Part shown: piece by piece, positions 35,600 through 47,494 of the stretch
Layout: each line of letters opens with the position of its first letter
How positions within the stretch are numbered: position 1 is the stretch's first letter
Source: Micractinium sp. NFX-FRZ
Lineage: Eukaryota; Chlorophyta; Trebouxiophyceae; Chlorellales; Chlorellaceae
Reading direction: 5' to 3'
Assembly: GCA_029339195.1 (NCBI GenBank)
Contig: JAPTJF010000144.1
Location: 62,001 to 126,000, forward strand
DNA length: 64,000 bases
Notes under the pieces: generated by a model
What the model saw: only the letters and a program-made list of their open reading frames with translations
The model's database searches: none
Told to the model about the DNA's origin: nothing
Program-made: the position numbers and the translations under genes

Positions 35600-38500
35600 A
35601 TGAGAGCTGCGGCGCCCAGCCTGGTGCTTGCCGCGGTGTTCGCAGCTTTTTGGGGCTGCGCCCTGGCCCAACCTGCTCAGCTGGTGCTTAAATTGTGCGT
35701 GGGAGGGCTGCACCGCCTCTAAACAGTGCCTGCGCTCCGGGGGGCCGTCACTAGGGTTAGCCACCGCCGCCGCCGCCGCCGCTGCGACTGCCGGCCTTGC
35801 CCACACAGTGTTGATCTCGCCGTCCGCCCCACCTGCAGTGGCTGGGCACCCGGCTTCTGTTTCGAGTACAACACGACGCGCACAGGGGATTTCTGCGGTG
35901 GACCCACCCCTTTGTAAGTGCCCCGCCTGCAGCCCCGGCGGCCTGCCGTTGTGCGCCAACCGTGCCGCCCGCACAGCCGCGCCACATGTGGACCACTGCT
36001 GTGTGCTGCGCCTGCCGTGCCACCTGACCCCCCAGCCGTTGCCCACATGCATGCTCCGGCCACCTGTGCCGGATCTGCCTTTGCGGGCGCCACAGCAACG
36101 CTTTTGCCCTTGGTCCCATGCGCGTTGCGCCCGCCTGAGCCGTGCAAGCCTCGTGTTGCTGCCCCCCTTGCAGCAACGCCTTCCGCCTGAACCGGCTGTA
36201 TGGAATCAGCGCTGACGGCATCAGCCTGGGAGGTGTCTGCACTGGCGCCGCCTGGGACCCGGCACTGGTGCCTCAGGACCTGCTGCCTGAACTGGGCTGC
36301 GTGTGGAACTCGTATGCCGGTGAGGAGCAGAGGGCAGCTGGCTGTGGGGTGCCGCAGCAGCCAGCGGGGCTGCTGTCAGGCAGGCGTGGCGGCAGTGCTA
36401 CACCATGCTCACGTCTGCCGCTGCCGCTGGGCGGGGAGGCAAGCCAGCCAGGGAGGGGCCAGCAGCGGCGGTACAGCGGCCCCCAGCTGCTGTGTGTAGG
36501 AGCATGTGAGAGCCCGTCCAGCGGCTGTGTATAGGAGAAAGTGTGAAGCTGCCAAACATGTGTTGACATGTGCGTTCTCCATGCCGCCCGCCGCCCCCCG
36601 GCTGCCGCAGAGCCCAGCAACAACGGGGCGCTGTGGGAGTCGCTGTGGACGGAGGCCAAGGAGAGCGGCGCGTGCACGGGGCTCACTCAGGTGATGCCGC
36701 TGCCTGGCTGGCTGGCTGCTGGTGGGGGGCGGAATCAGGGTTGCCAAGGCAGGCCCCGGCAGGGTGTGGCGGGCAGCATGCTGTTGAGGCGCACTGCTGT
36801 GTCCTGGCGTTTTGGCCCCGGCATGGTGGGGTGCCAGAATGCTGCAGCTAGCCTGCATTCTAGGCGCACCACTGAGCCTGCCGGAGGCTTTGCTGCACAC
36901 CCCCCGCCCGCCGCAGGATGCGTGGATGCGTGCCGCAGTACAGCTGCGGGACACATACAACGTGGATGTGAGTGGGGGGCCGCCTGCCCACTTGCCTGCC
37001 TGCCTGCCTGCCCATGTGCCTGTCCGCTTGCCCGAGTGCCCCTGCCTGCCTGCCTGCCCACTTGCCTGTCGTCCGCCTGCCCGAGTGCCCCTGCCTGCCT
37101 GCCTGCCCACGTGCCTGTCCGCCTGCCCGAGTGCCCCTGCCTGCCTGCCTGCCCGTCAGAGGTGAGGGTGTTCTGCACTTATGACTGTTCATGCTGCCCC
37201 TGCCCGCCCCATTCATGCCGGTGCAGCGGATCGTGCAAGAGGCGGGCCTCTCCCTCAGCACTGTGTCCACCGCAGGGCTGACGGCGCTGCTGACTGAGAA
37301 GCTGGGCCGGCTGCCACGCGTGCAGTGCAACATGAAGTGAGGCCGGGCTGGGCCTGCGTTGCCCCCGCTGCACTGTCCTCGCCTGCCGCTCGTTCTGCTC
37401 TGGCGGCGCAGCTCTCGGGCTGTGCCTGCCCCAGCCCACTTGCGCCATCGTATGCCTTCGCAGCGGCCCTTCTCGCCCCACCTGAGCCCAGCTGTGCCTC
37501 TCACTAGGCATCGTTTGTTGCATGATGCCATGGAAGGCGTGATGCGACACGCACCCCCAACACGTGTGTCCCTCCCTCCGTGCGCCCCACTTCACCTCCC
37601 GACACCCGCGCCCGCGCCCCTTCTCAACCTGTGCAGGCTCACCCCTCCGCAGCTGACCTCCATCTCCATCTGCTTCACCACGACTGCCCCCTTCTCCATC
37701 CAAGACTGCCCCCAGAGCTGGACCTCGTGCGCAGGTGCCCAGTGCACCCGCCAAATTCCTGCCAGCCTGCCTGCCCACCTGCCTGCCTGCCTGCCAGCCT
37801 GCCTGCCTGCCAGCCTGCCTGCCTGCCTGCCTGCCTGCCTGTTGTGTATCGCCCAACCATGCTTGGGTGGTGCGAGGCTGTGCTGATGCACCTCTACTGC
37901 CTCCCATGCCTGCACCTCTCCGTGCTGACCCTCCTGCCTGCCTGCCGTGTGTGCTCCAAGTGCAGCGGAAGTCACGCAGCCGCAGGGAGCGCCGGTAAGT
38001 GGCGCCAGCCTGGGCTAGTCGCAGTATCCCCCATCTTCATGGTCCCACGCCCTGCCAGCGCACAGAGCAGGCAGGCCTCCCCAGGCGGCACACAGATGTT
38101 GGGACGGATGTGGGCACTGAATGCTGCGTGTGAGTGCTGCCCGTCTGCAGGTGTCTGCCCAGTGTGCTCCCTACTACCCGTACGCGGCGACTGCTGCGCC
38201 CAGGCGAGTTGGCACGAATGGGGGGCTTGGGCAGGCGGATGGCCGGGCGGTGAACCAAGCTGGGGCAGGCATGCCAAGGTCGAGGCAGGCTCCCCAAGAC
38301 GGGGCAGGCAGGGAACTCTTTGGCTGCCTGTAATGTGGCTGTCAGTCGGTGCGTGTTGCTGGTGTGTCTGAGAGGGAACCGAAGATTCTCGCCACCCATC
38401 CCCTCATGCAGCACGGCTCCCGCACCTGCCCCGAGCCTGCCTCCTTCGCAGCAGACCCCCGCTGGCGGGTAAGCGCTCTTGTGTGCGCATTTGTTGAGCT

Positions 38501-41500
38501 TAGGGGCGCCTCAGCATGCGGCCTGCCAAGCACACCCTGGCTTGCATGACCCCGCCCCCCGATGCCCTGGCTGCCCCTGCCTCGCATCCAATCCCGCTGG
38601 TTCACTGCAGCTGCTGCGCCTCCTGCCTGCCCCCTCCCTGCAGCAACGGCAGCGTCACCGCCAGCGACTCGCAGCAGCGTTTTGTGCTGGAGTGCGCCCC
38701 TCCCTCCATCCTCTTCCTCACATCCGTGCAATACAACGACGGCACAGCGGCCTGCAACCTGGATGCCGCCACAGCCAAGCGCCTGACGCACTGCAACGGC
38801 AAGCAGACGTGCGAGGTCGTTCTGGCGTCTGTGTCAGGTGATCCCAGCCCCCTGGCAGCAGGGGTGCACCCTGGGCAGCGGGTGTCGGCGGGCGTGGCAG
38901 CTGTTGCGGGGCCGGGCGGTGGCGGACCTGGCAGCTGTTGCTGGGCAGGGCGGGGCCGGGCGGGGCAGCTGTTGCGGGGTAGAGCGGAGGCGGGCATGGT
39001 AGCTGCTGTGGGGCAGGGCGGGGCGGGTCACTTGTTAGCCCACGAAGGAGCATGCCCGTGAGCAGTGAGCAGTGGGCACGGGTGCACCCTGGGGCAGGCC
39101 CGGCAGCTGTTGCAGGGGGCAGGGAGGGGCGGCCCCAGTGCTAGTAACAGCCAGCGACCAAAGCAGGCCTGTGGCCCATCAGCACACGCCTAGCCCGCAA
39201 TGAGAGCAAAGCGCGCACAGTTTTGCACCCGGCTGTTCCCCGTCTCTGCCAGACCAACAGCGGTGCTCCCGCTGCTCACCCACCCCCTGTGGCCCTCCGG
39301 AGGATCCCGGGGGCAAACAAGCCGTCCAGTGGCTTTGCCTGCTTACCTCCCGCCGCCTCTCCCCGCTCCCGCCTGCAGATCCTCAAAACACCCTGGCTCC
39401 GCTCACGCCCACCGGCATCCTCATCTCGGCAGCAGACCCCTGCCTGGGCACCCCCAAGACCGCCACCATCTCTTACGAGTGCAGCCCCGTCCCAATGGGC
39501 ACGCCGCCCGTCCCCGGCAGCGGCCCGCTGCCCACGCCTGCGGGAGGGTGAGGCCGTTGGGGGGGCGTGGTGGGGTGTGGGCAAGGGTGGGATGTGTGCG
39601 GGTGCGGGGGAGGCGGGACAGCAGGCGGGGGCGCAATACCCTGCTGCCCCTCGCCGGACACCTCCCGACAGCTGGCAGCTGCTTTGCCCCTCCCCCTCGC
39701 GCGCAGGTCCAGCAAGGCGGTTGCATGGGATGTCCAGTGCCCCACCCTGCCCTCCTGACACTGATGCATGTGCCCCCCCAACTTCTCCTCCCCCTGCCCC
39801 TCTGCTTGCCCGCAGCTCCAACACTGTTGTGGCCGGGGAGGACCAGCGGTCGGCCCTGCTGGGCTGCCAGCCCCCCTCTGCCATTGCCGTCACCTCTGCC
39901 CTCTACGGCAACTCCAGCATCAGCTGCGCAGACGACGCGACAGCCAGGGTGGCAGCCACCTGCGACGGGCAGGCGCAGTGCGAGGTGCTCATCACTTCAG
40001 AGTCAAGTGAGCGGGTGGCGCTTGCTGGGCCCAGGGAGAGGGCACTGCAGGCACGGAGGAATTGACAAGCTTTATGTTGTGAGGGCGCCTGCGGTCGGGC
40101 AGGGGTTGCCAGTGCTTGTGGGCCGCCTGTCAGGGTGCGGTGCTGTGCGGTATTGCGGCGTTGCGGGGCATAGCCTGCAGGGTCTTGCGGGGCCCAGGGG
40201 CGACCGTGTACTGCAGGCAGGGCGTCCCTTTCCTTCCCCACCATCCCCACCACCCCGCCACCACCCCAACCACGTGCAGGCCCACTCAACGGCCTCACCG
40301 CGCAGACCCCCCTGTACGTCTTCATCTCCCAGGACAACCCCTGCCACAACTTTTACAAGTCTGGCAGCATCACGTACAGGTCAGCACAGCGCGCACAGCG
40401 CACAGCGGCCAGCGCTGCGTTTGGGGGTGCTGCAATCACTGGCTCCAGCGGGCCATGCCGGGATGGGCATATCGGGGTGTTCTGCTGTGCCAGGCAGATG
40501 CACCTCCTCTGTGTACTAGGGTGTGTGCCTGCCGCCCTGCCTGCTGCTCCCACCCCCTCCTGACGCCTGGCCCCCCAAGGATGCACTCTGTGATACCAAG
40601 GTTTCCTCTCTTTGCGCCCTGCCCTGCCCCACCCCTCCTGGCTGCAGCTGCCTGGCCAATGCCACGCTGGCGCCGCCCCCTGTGGGGGCTCCGCCACCGG
40701 ACCTGGCACCCTCACCGCTGCCGGCCTCGCCGCTTCCAGCCACTCCCCCGCCGCTGCCGGCCTCGCCGCCGCCCGCCACGCCCCCTCCGCTGCTGGCCTC
40801 GCCATCGCCCAGCGTGCCCGCTTCCCCTGCGCCCGCGCCCGCTGCATCCAGCCCACCCCCTCTCAGCACCTCCCCGCCCGCCGCCGGCGCCCCGCCGCCA
40901 CCTGGCGACAGCACTGCCGGCCCTGGCAGTGTCTCAGCCTTGAGCGTGCCTGAGGCATGCAATCGGGTGCATGAAGAGGACTATGCAAAAGACCTGCCAA
41001 TTGTGATGAACAACGGGTCCGCCATGGACGCCTTCTGCCCGAACGACATCACCACCTCCTGTGCCCCCGGCTGCAAGAAGGCAATCCAGCGGGTGGGTGG
41101 GTGGGTGGGGTGGGGTGGCGGGTCCGTGGAGGCGGGGGCTGCGTCTAACTGGCGCAGGGCGTACAGCAGCGGTCCGACATGGTCCAGCAAGGACAGCTTC
41201 TGGCACCTTGTCGTGAGAAAGTGCACCCAGCGCCTGCAGGGGGCATGCCAGCAAGGAGGCAGGCATCGGCTGGCATCCGCCGTCTGCACCCGCGCATGTG
41301 CGCCCACCCCACGCGTGCCTCCTCCCCTCCCCCTCGTGCAGATGGGGTATGACTGTGTTGAGCATGTGCGAGGCGCGACTTGGATGTGAGATGGGGCAGG
41401 GTAAATGTGGCCCTCACACACTGCAGGCTGCGGTGAAAGTGTGCCGGCCCGCTAACCACTGCATGCTCAGCGGCCGCGGCTGCCCCTGCCTTGCTGGCGC

Positions 41501-44500
41501 GGTCTTGAAAGCGCGACGGCGTTGGCAGCTGTGCATGAACGCCGCCGCAATGCAAAGCTAGTCTGCACTCCCACGCGGCACTGCTGTGGCCTTTCCTTGC
41601 GTGCAGCAACGATGCGATTGCGACGTGCGGGCTGAGGAGGACCGAGGTGAGTGCCTGCCCGCGAGCTTGCGCTCCGCTGCCTGCACTCCCGCGCTGCATA
41701 CCTGCATCACAGCCCGGCATGCTTGCCGCCCGCGGTGGAGTGCAATTGTGGCTGGCAGTGGCGCACTCGCGTGAACCCACCGAAGTGTTTCAGCTGCTGG
41801 TACTGCTGCAGTAGTATTGAGGTACTGCTGCTCCTACCACGTCACTGCAGGTCGACCCTTGCTCCGCCAAGGAGGTGCCGGTTGAGAACCAGCAGCAGTA
41901 TGCCCCGGCACTCAAGACCTGCCCCACCGACCCCTCCCAAAGCTGCACCTGTGACGCCAACGCCGACTGCATGGCAGCCCTCTATTGGGTGAGTGAGCCG
42001 GCTGCTGCAGCAGCAGCTGCAGCAGTGGCAGGCGGGGATTTGATTGCGAGGCAGGCAACACAGGCAGGCAGGCAGGCAGGCAGCGCTGTGATTGCAAGGC
42101 AGGAGCGGGCAGGCAGGCAGGACGGCTTGAGGAGGCCGATGGGGGAGCGGCAGGCAGGCGGGCGGGCAGGCAGGCAAGTGGCTGAGCGGAGCGGCAGGCT
42201 CGGGCCGGTGCACGCCCAAGAACCAGCATTTGAGGGCTGCTCAGCCTGTACCTTCACCTCGTCCAGCGCTTTTCCGCCTGCCTCAGTTCTGCGTGTCTTT
42301 GTGTGTTGGCTTAACCCATGCAGTTGGGCCGCCGCTGCTCCAAGTACCTCGGGTTTGCCATTGGGCCCTTTACGCCCACGGACACGCAGTGGTGAGACAA
42401 AGCCTTGCCTTGCACTGCCCCTCGCACATGGCCGCCGTGCAAGTCCTGATGCGCCGTGCCACACTCTGCCACCTGCCCTGCCATATCTGCCGCCAGCCTG
42501 GCCTCTCGCGCTTGTGGTTTAACACTTGTTTTATTATACATAGCAGCCCCGCAGAGGAGCTGTCACAGGGCGCACCCTGCCCACCTCAAGCTGAACGCCT
42601 CCCTCTGCAGGACCGACCTGTACACGCGGTGCGGCATCGCCCTGGGCGGCTTCGAGAACAAAAACCAGACCCTGCCCTGCAGGCAAGCAAACTGGCCAAA
42701 CCTTGCCCTGCCCTGCATGCACAGCCTGGCCGTGCGCTGTGCATGCTGGCCAGCTGCCACGTGGGCCGCTCATTGCGCGCGCATGTATCCATCATAACAG
42801 AACTCAACACGTGCCCGCCTGGCCCCTCTTGCAGCTCAACCAAATCCAGCGGTGTGCCCATCGGCGCCGTTGTGGGCGGCGTCATGGGGGGCGTGGTGCT
42901 GGTGGCAGGTGAGGGGGGCAAAGCAGGGCAAGGCCACAGTTGGCCGAGGGCACAGCAAGATCGAGGCGTTGGTGACAAAATGGGGGGGGGCAGACGGATT
43001 GGGAGGATTGCCCGAGTGCGGACTGCCAGGAGTGGGGCTGGAGGCAACAAATGCACAAGTGCAGCACGTGCACACGCAGCCGATGCGCCTTGCCTGCCGC
43101 CTTCCCTGCGCGCCTTCCCTGCTGCAGCTGCCCTGGGCCTGTTTGTGTTCCTGAGGAAGAGGAAGCAGCACCGGATGGACTGCCTGGTGGATGGGTTGGA
43201 GGGTGGTGGCCCCAAGGCATTCGCCGGCAGCGGTGGCGACGGCCTGGGCGGCAGCGGCGGCAGCGGCATCCCCGCTGCCTGGGGCGGCGGGGCGACGGCG
43301 GGCATGGCGGCCACGAAGGCAAGCAGGGTGGGAGGGCAGGGTGGGAGGGGCGGGCTGTGCTAAGTAGTCAAGCAGCGGGGGAGGTGGTGTATGAGGGGCG
43401 GGCCGTGCTGAGCCGAGGTGGAGGTAGTGGGGCGGCAGCGGCTGCTGTGTCTGCCTGCATGTGCCTACGTGCAGGCTCCCCACCTGAGGGACAGCCCACG
43501 TTGCTGCGCTGCCTGCCCCCATGTGCACTGCAGGCGCCCCACATGATGGACAGCATTCTGCCCAAGTCCGGTTCTGCCTCCCTGTACGGCACCCGCTCCT
43601 CGGGCAGCCAGGCGCCCTCCACGCCCGCTATCCCCGCAGCGGCCGCATGGGGAGCCTCCCTGGCTAGCTCACAGTGCGTGGCGGGCCGGCCCTGCTCCGC
43701 CTGACTGCCTGCCTGCCCTTGCAAACGGTGCCCCTGCCGCCATGTACGCACGAACCCTTGTGCTGCCGGCAGGGTGCGCTCCCTGTAGAGACCCCGGGCC
43801 TTCCTCCCTCCCTGGAGCCTGCTCGTCAGCCAGCGCCCATCCTGCTGGGGGGCAATACGCCCCGGGCAGGTCGCACATCGTGGTGACGTTTGCTCTGGCA
43901 GTGCCGCATTGGCCTCTGCCCACTGCGGTGCCTTTGTGTGCCCCCACCCTACGCCACACCACCTGCAGGCAGTACACCAACCAGGAGCCTCTGCTGGAGT
44001 ACCTGAAATCCAAGGTGGGAAGAAACAACCAGTGCCCGGCCGCCTGGGCAGGGGCTGAGATGCGGGCAGTTGGGTCAGCGAGGCACTGCCAGCAAGGCAG
44101 CAGCCTGTGTGTCGGGGCACCTGGAATCCAAGGTGGGGTGTGGCCGGAGTCCAAGGTTCCATTTCAACCTTGGATGCCACGCAGCCCAGGCTCGACAGCA
44201 GATATGGTAGAGTGGGCGGGGCGATCCACCGACCCCAGGGCCACCTTCGCGAGCGGGGGCAGCCTGGCCCCGCCCTGTGCTGGCTTCGCTGCACCTCACC
44301 TGCCCACCCACCTGCCCCCTTTCACCCTCTCCACCGCGCCCCCCCCTTCCCCTCCAACCTGCCTCTGCGTGCCCCCCACTTGCACCCCGCCGCCCTGCAG
44401 ATGGTTGCCTCCAGCGCCCTTGCCTCTGGCGTCTCCGCCGTCTCCGGGGCCAGCGGCGGCACCGCCGCCTCCAGCCACCGCGCGCCGTCGGGCGTGGACG

Positions 44501-47494
44501 TGCAGCCCTGGGAGCTGAACGCCGGCGAGGTCAAGCTGCACGAGCAAGTGGGGACGGGCAGCTTTGGTGCGGTGTTCCGTGCCACCTGGCATGAGACCGT
44601 GGTGGCGGTAAAGGTGCTGCTGCTGGGCGGCAGCGCCGGCGGTGGGAGCGCCATCAGGAGCAATGCCGAGGCGCAGCGCGCGCTGTCCATCCCCGTCCAT
44701 GCGCTGGCAAAGCTGGAGGAGGAGGCGTCCCTGCTGGCCAGCCTGCGGTGAGTGAGAGGGCCTGGGGTGCTAAGACCTCAGGTTGCTGGGGGGCCGTGGG
44801 TGGGTGAGGGGAGGCGGCGGGAGGTTAATTGGGAGCACTATGATGTGGACGCCCGTGCTGACGAAGGTGCAGCGTGCGCAGCGTTCACAGCTGCCAGGCG
44901 GGGGAGAAGGTGCCGCACCACGTGCACGCGTCGCCCCCGCCCACCACCTTGAAGAATATGTATTTCAGACGTTTGCTGCTTCACACTGCAATATGGCACT
45001 TGACTGGCGTGCAGGGAGTAGAGGGAGGAGGGCTGGTGAGTGGGGAGGAGGGCTGGCCTGCACTGGACGGCGCGGCGGCGCTCAATGCCAGCTCGCGCCC
45101 CCCTTCACCGGTCCACTTTTCCCTCCCCCGTTCTCCCTCTGCTCTCTGTGTTCGTGTGCAGGCACCCCAACATCGTGAGCTTCTTCGGCGTGTGCCGCGA
45201 CCCGCCGTGCATCATCACCGAGTTTTGCGAGAAGGTGAGCGGGCACAGGGCGTAGTGTGGTGTGGCAGCCGCTGTATCGGCCATCTGTATAGCTATTTTC
45301 ACTGCCTGCCTGCCTGCCTGCCTGGCCGCCTTCCCGGCACACGCCGACACCCGTGTGACCCGCCCTTGATTGTGCTCCCCTCTCTTCTCGTTGCCCCATG
45401 AAGGGCTCTCTGACCGACGTGCTGTGGTCTGCGCGCACCGACCCCGCCACCGCCGCCCTGCTGACCTGGCCCCGCCGCCTGGCCATGGCGCTGGACGCCG
45501 CCAAGGGCATGCTGTACCTGCACAACCGCTCCTCCCCAATCATCCACCGTGATTTAAAAAGTCCTAACTTGCTGGTGGACAGCCACTGGACGGTCAAAGT
45601 GTCCGATTTCAACTTGAGGTGAGCAGAAGAAGAAGAAGAAGAAGAAGTATAAGGTTACAGCCCGAGGGCGTGGGGTTGAGGAAGCCAACAGGAAATAAGC
45701 CAGAGGCACCAGTCAGCTACCATGCAGACCTGAGGCGAGCCAGAGGGAGCGGTGGGCGGCTGCCACTCCTCCTAATGCTTGCACTGCCTGCCCTCGTGCC
45801 TGGCGTGCGTGTGCACCTGCTGCCGACCTGGCCGGTGACCGTACCGGACTTCCCACGTGGGGCGCGGGTAGCCTGCCGTTGAGACAGCCCTCTTGCTTAC
45901 TCTGACACTGCTGCCTGGTGCCACCCGCCTGTCGGCCATCAGACCAAGGACCGCCCGCTCCCTGTGACATCGCCTCCTGTCCACCTGCCTGCCCGCCCCG
46001 CTGCTTCCACGCCCAGCATGCCCACCAGACACGCTTTCATCGCCGCCTTGCTTCCCTGCTCTCCTCCCACCCCCTGTTCTTCCACCCAACACACACATGC
46101 AGCCGTATCATCGAGGAGGAGGCCGGCAACCTGACTTCCAGTGCTGCCGTCATGAACCCGCGCTGGCTGGTTAGTAGCGCCCTGCATGGCACACTGTGGG
46201 GAGCAGCGGGTGTGGGGTGAAGGCGTGCAGGTGTGCATGCGATGCCAGAGGGGCGGTTTGAAGCGACGTGCTGATGGACGGCCTGCTCACCTCCACGGCC
46301 CCCCTCTGCCCTCTCCCTCTGCTGTGCAGGCTCCAGAGGTGATGCAGGGCGAGCACGCCACCCAGGCTGCAGGTGGGGCCAGCAGCGCATTGCCTGTGTG
46401 TCTTCTTCTTTGTTGCAGTAGGGCTCAGAGGATACGGGGGCCATATGGACGTGTGTGCAGCAGCTCAGGGCCGGGGGCCTCCATGCATGGCAGGGCCGCA
46501 CTGCCTTGCGCACCCGGGCTGGGGGCGGTCGCAGGGCGGGCTTAACGCTACGTGCGCAGCTGCTGCCGCTGCGCAGCTGCTGCCATGTGCGCCCCTGCCC
46601 CTCACCTGCCAGCTTCCCCGCCGTTACTTCCCACTATGCAGACGTCTACAGCTTCGGCATCGTGCTGCACGAACTTCTCACTTGGGAGCTGCCCTGGGCT
46701 TCCAGCCTGCAGCTGAACCACTGGCAGGTGGGTGCAAGAAACCGGGGCAGCCCGTGGTGTTGCAGCAATCCGGAAACCACAAGCCGGGCGCCAGGCGCCC
46801 CCCAGCGGTGGAACAGCCAAGCCCCCTGCTAGCCCCCCACCCCTTGATATCAAGGAGGAGGATTGCAGCCCAAAGGCGTGGCCTGACAAGTTCCTCAGTT
46901 TAGGAAGCCCACGGGATGGTACCAGTCAGCTGCCACCCCCTCTGACCTTGCCATGTCTCCGCACCCCCCCGCCTGCCCGTGCCCCCGCAGCTGGCAACCC
47001 TGATCTGCAGCGGCCGCCGCCCCGCCATCCCTGCACGCGACGAGCTGCCGGGCGCCGACAGCGCGGCATTCGCGGGGCTGGACGCCTACGTCGCCCTGAT
47101 GCAGCGCTGCTGGGCGCAGGGCGCGGCGGAGCGGCCCACCTTCCCACAGGCCGTGCAGGAGCTCAGGTGCGCCTGGTCAGCTTGGCTGTTTCGGTGGGTG
47201 ATCTGCACACAAAGTGCGACACAGAGGCCTGGAACGGTGAGGGGCTGCCAGGGGTCCTGCCACAGGCGTGGGTCAGCCAGCCCGTCAGTGCCGGCGCCGC
47301 TGAACGCGTTTCGGGGCGCAGCTACCCATCAATGCAAGCAGCCATCTCCAGTTCATGCACGCCCCGCAGAGCATATTGCCTTTCTTCTGCCCATCCGTGC
47401 TTGCAGGTCAATTCTGGAGCAGGCTGCTGGGGCGCCCCACATCCCGCCCGCTGCCAGCGGTGGATGGGCCGGCGCCCCTGGGGCTGCCAGCTAA
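35600..47494 (+). CDS. Gene B: RNase T2-like/SUEL-lectin receptor kinase
   Basis: Thirty-two exons close to 1266 residues: 35600-35694, 35839-35913, 36174-36319, 36611-36690, 36917-36967, 37227-37336, 37637-37734, 37966-37994, 38151-38203, 38412-38468, 38644-38837, 39379-39547, 39816-40006, 40280-40379, 40648-41092, 41342-41385, 41607-41646, 41851-41988, 42324-42391, 42611-42682, 42835-42908, 43128-43318, 43534-43673, 43969-44014, 44401-44747, 45162-45234, 45404-45618, 46103-46169, 46330-46372, 46642-46727, 46991-47166, 47407-47494. Order: signal peptide; RNase T2-like domain (about 27-228); short hinge; two SUEL-type lectin domains (about 266-483); Pro-rich hinge (about 490-575); Cys-rich domain (about 585-755); one membrane helix (about 759-786) then RKRKQ; Gly-rich juxtamembrane; TKL kinase (about 945-1235). 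Donors at 38204, 42683 and 43319 are GC. A cell-surface receptor that binds a glycan or nucleic-acid-like ligand is inferred. It is the only copy with lectins. Confidence 0.8.
36990..37162 (+). repeat. Minisatellite in gene B intron 5
   Basis: Three near-identical units of about 50-57 bases, each combining cctgcctgcctgcccac, ctgtccg and cgagtgcccctg. The homologous intron of gene A (31575-31720) has a related but irregular CCTG/GGCCCACTTGCC tract. Confidence 0.85.
37756..37842 (+). repeat. CCTG tetranucleotide tract in gene B intron 7
   Basis: cctgcctgcc-type repeats in the same intron as the longer tract of gene A. Confidence 0.85.
38644..39547 (+). other. SUEL-type lectin domain 1 of gene B
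   Basis: Exons 11 and 12. SUEL/rhamnose-binding lectin landmarks in order: [18 protein letters not shown] (usual LxCxxGxIxIxxAxYG), a Cys after the first loop, [14 protein letters not shown] (usual CxGxxSCxVxAS) and [16 protein letters not shown] (usual DPCxGTxKYLxVxYxC). The YG of the second landmark is YN. Cys positions are kept, so the fold is likely intact. Confidence 0.75.
38878..39026 (+). repeat. Minisatellite in gene B intron 11
   Basis: Four imperfect units of roughly 35 bases built on ggcagctgttgcggggc-ggcgg. Intronic. Confidence 0.7.
39816..40379 (+). other. SUEL-type lectin domain 2 of gene B
   Basis: Exons 13 and 14, with its last Cys in exon 15. Landmarks: [36 protein letters not shown] and [16 protein letters not shown]. 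Here YG is kept but the DPC-x-GT segment is degenerate ([10 protein letters not shown]). It probably arose by duplication of domain 1 or the reverse. Confidence 0.7.
40920..42682 (+). other. Cys-rich membrane-proximal domain of gene B
   Basis: Runs from [21 protein letters not shown] through exons 16-20 to the TM exon. Cys-bearing blocks include [42 protein letters not shown] and [21 protein letters not shown]. Gene C has the same blocks (52160-54186). I recognise no family; the many paired Cys suggest a disulfide-bonded extracellular module. Confidence 0.6.
42056..42176 (+). repeat. GGCA tetranucleotide tract in gene B intron 18
   Basis: Runs of ggcaggcaggca interrupted by unique sequence. 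Confidence 0.8.
44520..47166 (+). other. TKL kinase domain of gene B
   Basis: Exons 25-31. P-loop [14 protein letters not shown] with the ATP-binding Lys; [12 protein letters not shown] catalytic loop with Asp and Asn; VSDFNLR where DFG is expected; [29 protein letters not shown]; and the final [15 protein letters not shown], which is the TKL/Raf-like subdomain XI form. All catalytic residues are present apart from Gly to Asn in DFG. Confidence 0.88.
45626..45648 (+). repeat. GAA trinucleotide tract
   Basis: About seven gaa units just after the donor of gene B exon 27. Confidence 0.85.

Larger units (their letters stand above)
35839..37994 (+). other. RNase T2-fold domain of gene B, catalytic residues lost
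   Basis: Exons 2-8. Landmarks in T2 order: QLVLKF then GWAPGFC (usual LxLxWPxxFC strand); [10 protein letters not shown] where the first catalytic motif F-x-I-H-G-L-W-P should be, with Asn for His; [17 protein letters not shown] where F-W-x-H-E-W-x-K-H-G-T-C should be, with no His or catalytic Glu; [14 protein letters not shown] (usual YFxxALxLxxxYN); LPRVQCNM; and [18 protein letters not shown] (usual LxEIxLCxD...CP). Fold assignment is by pattern, not by search. Confidence 0.7.

Noticed and set aside
36990..37162. CRISPR-like array
   Set aside because: Units are tandem with no unique spacers, inside a eukaryotic intron.
35600..47494. Ire1/RNase L-type kinase-RNase
   Set aside because: The RNase-like part is extracellular, N-terminal and of the T2 pattern; no KEN domain follows the kinase.
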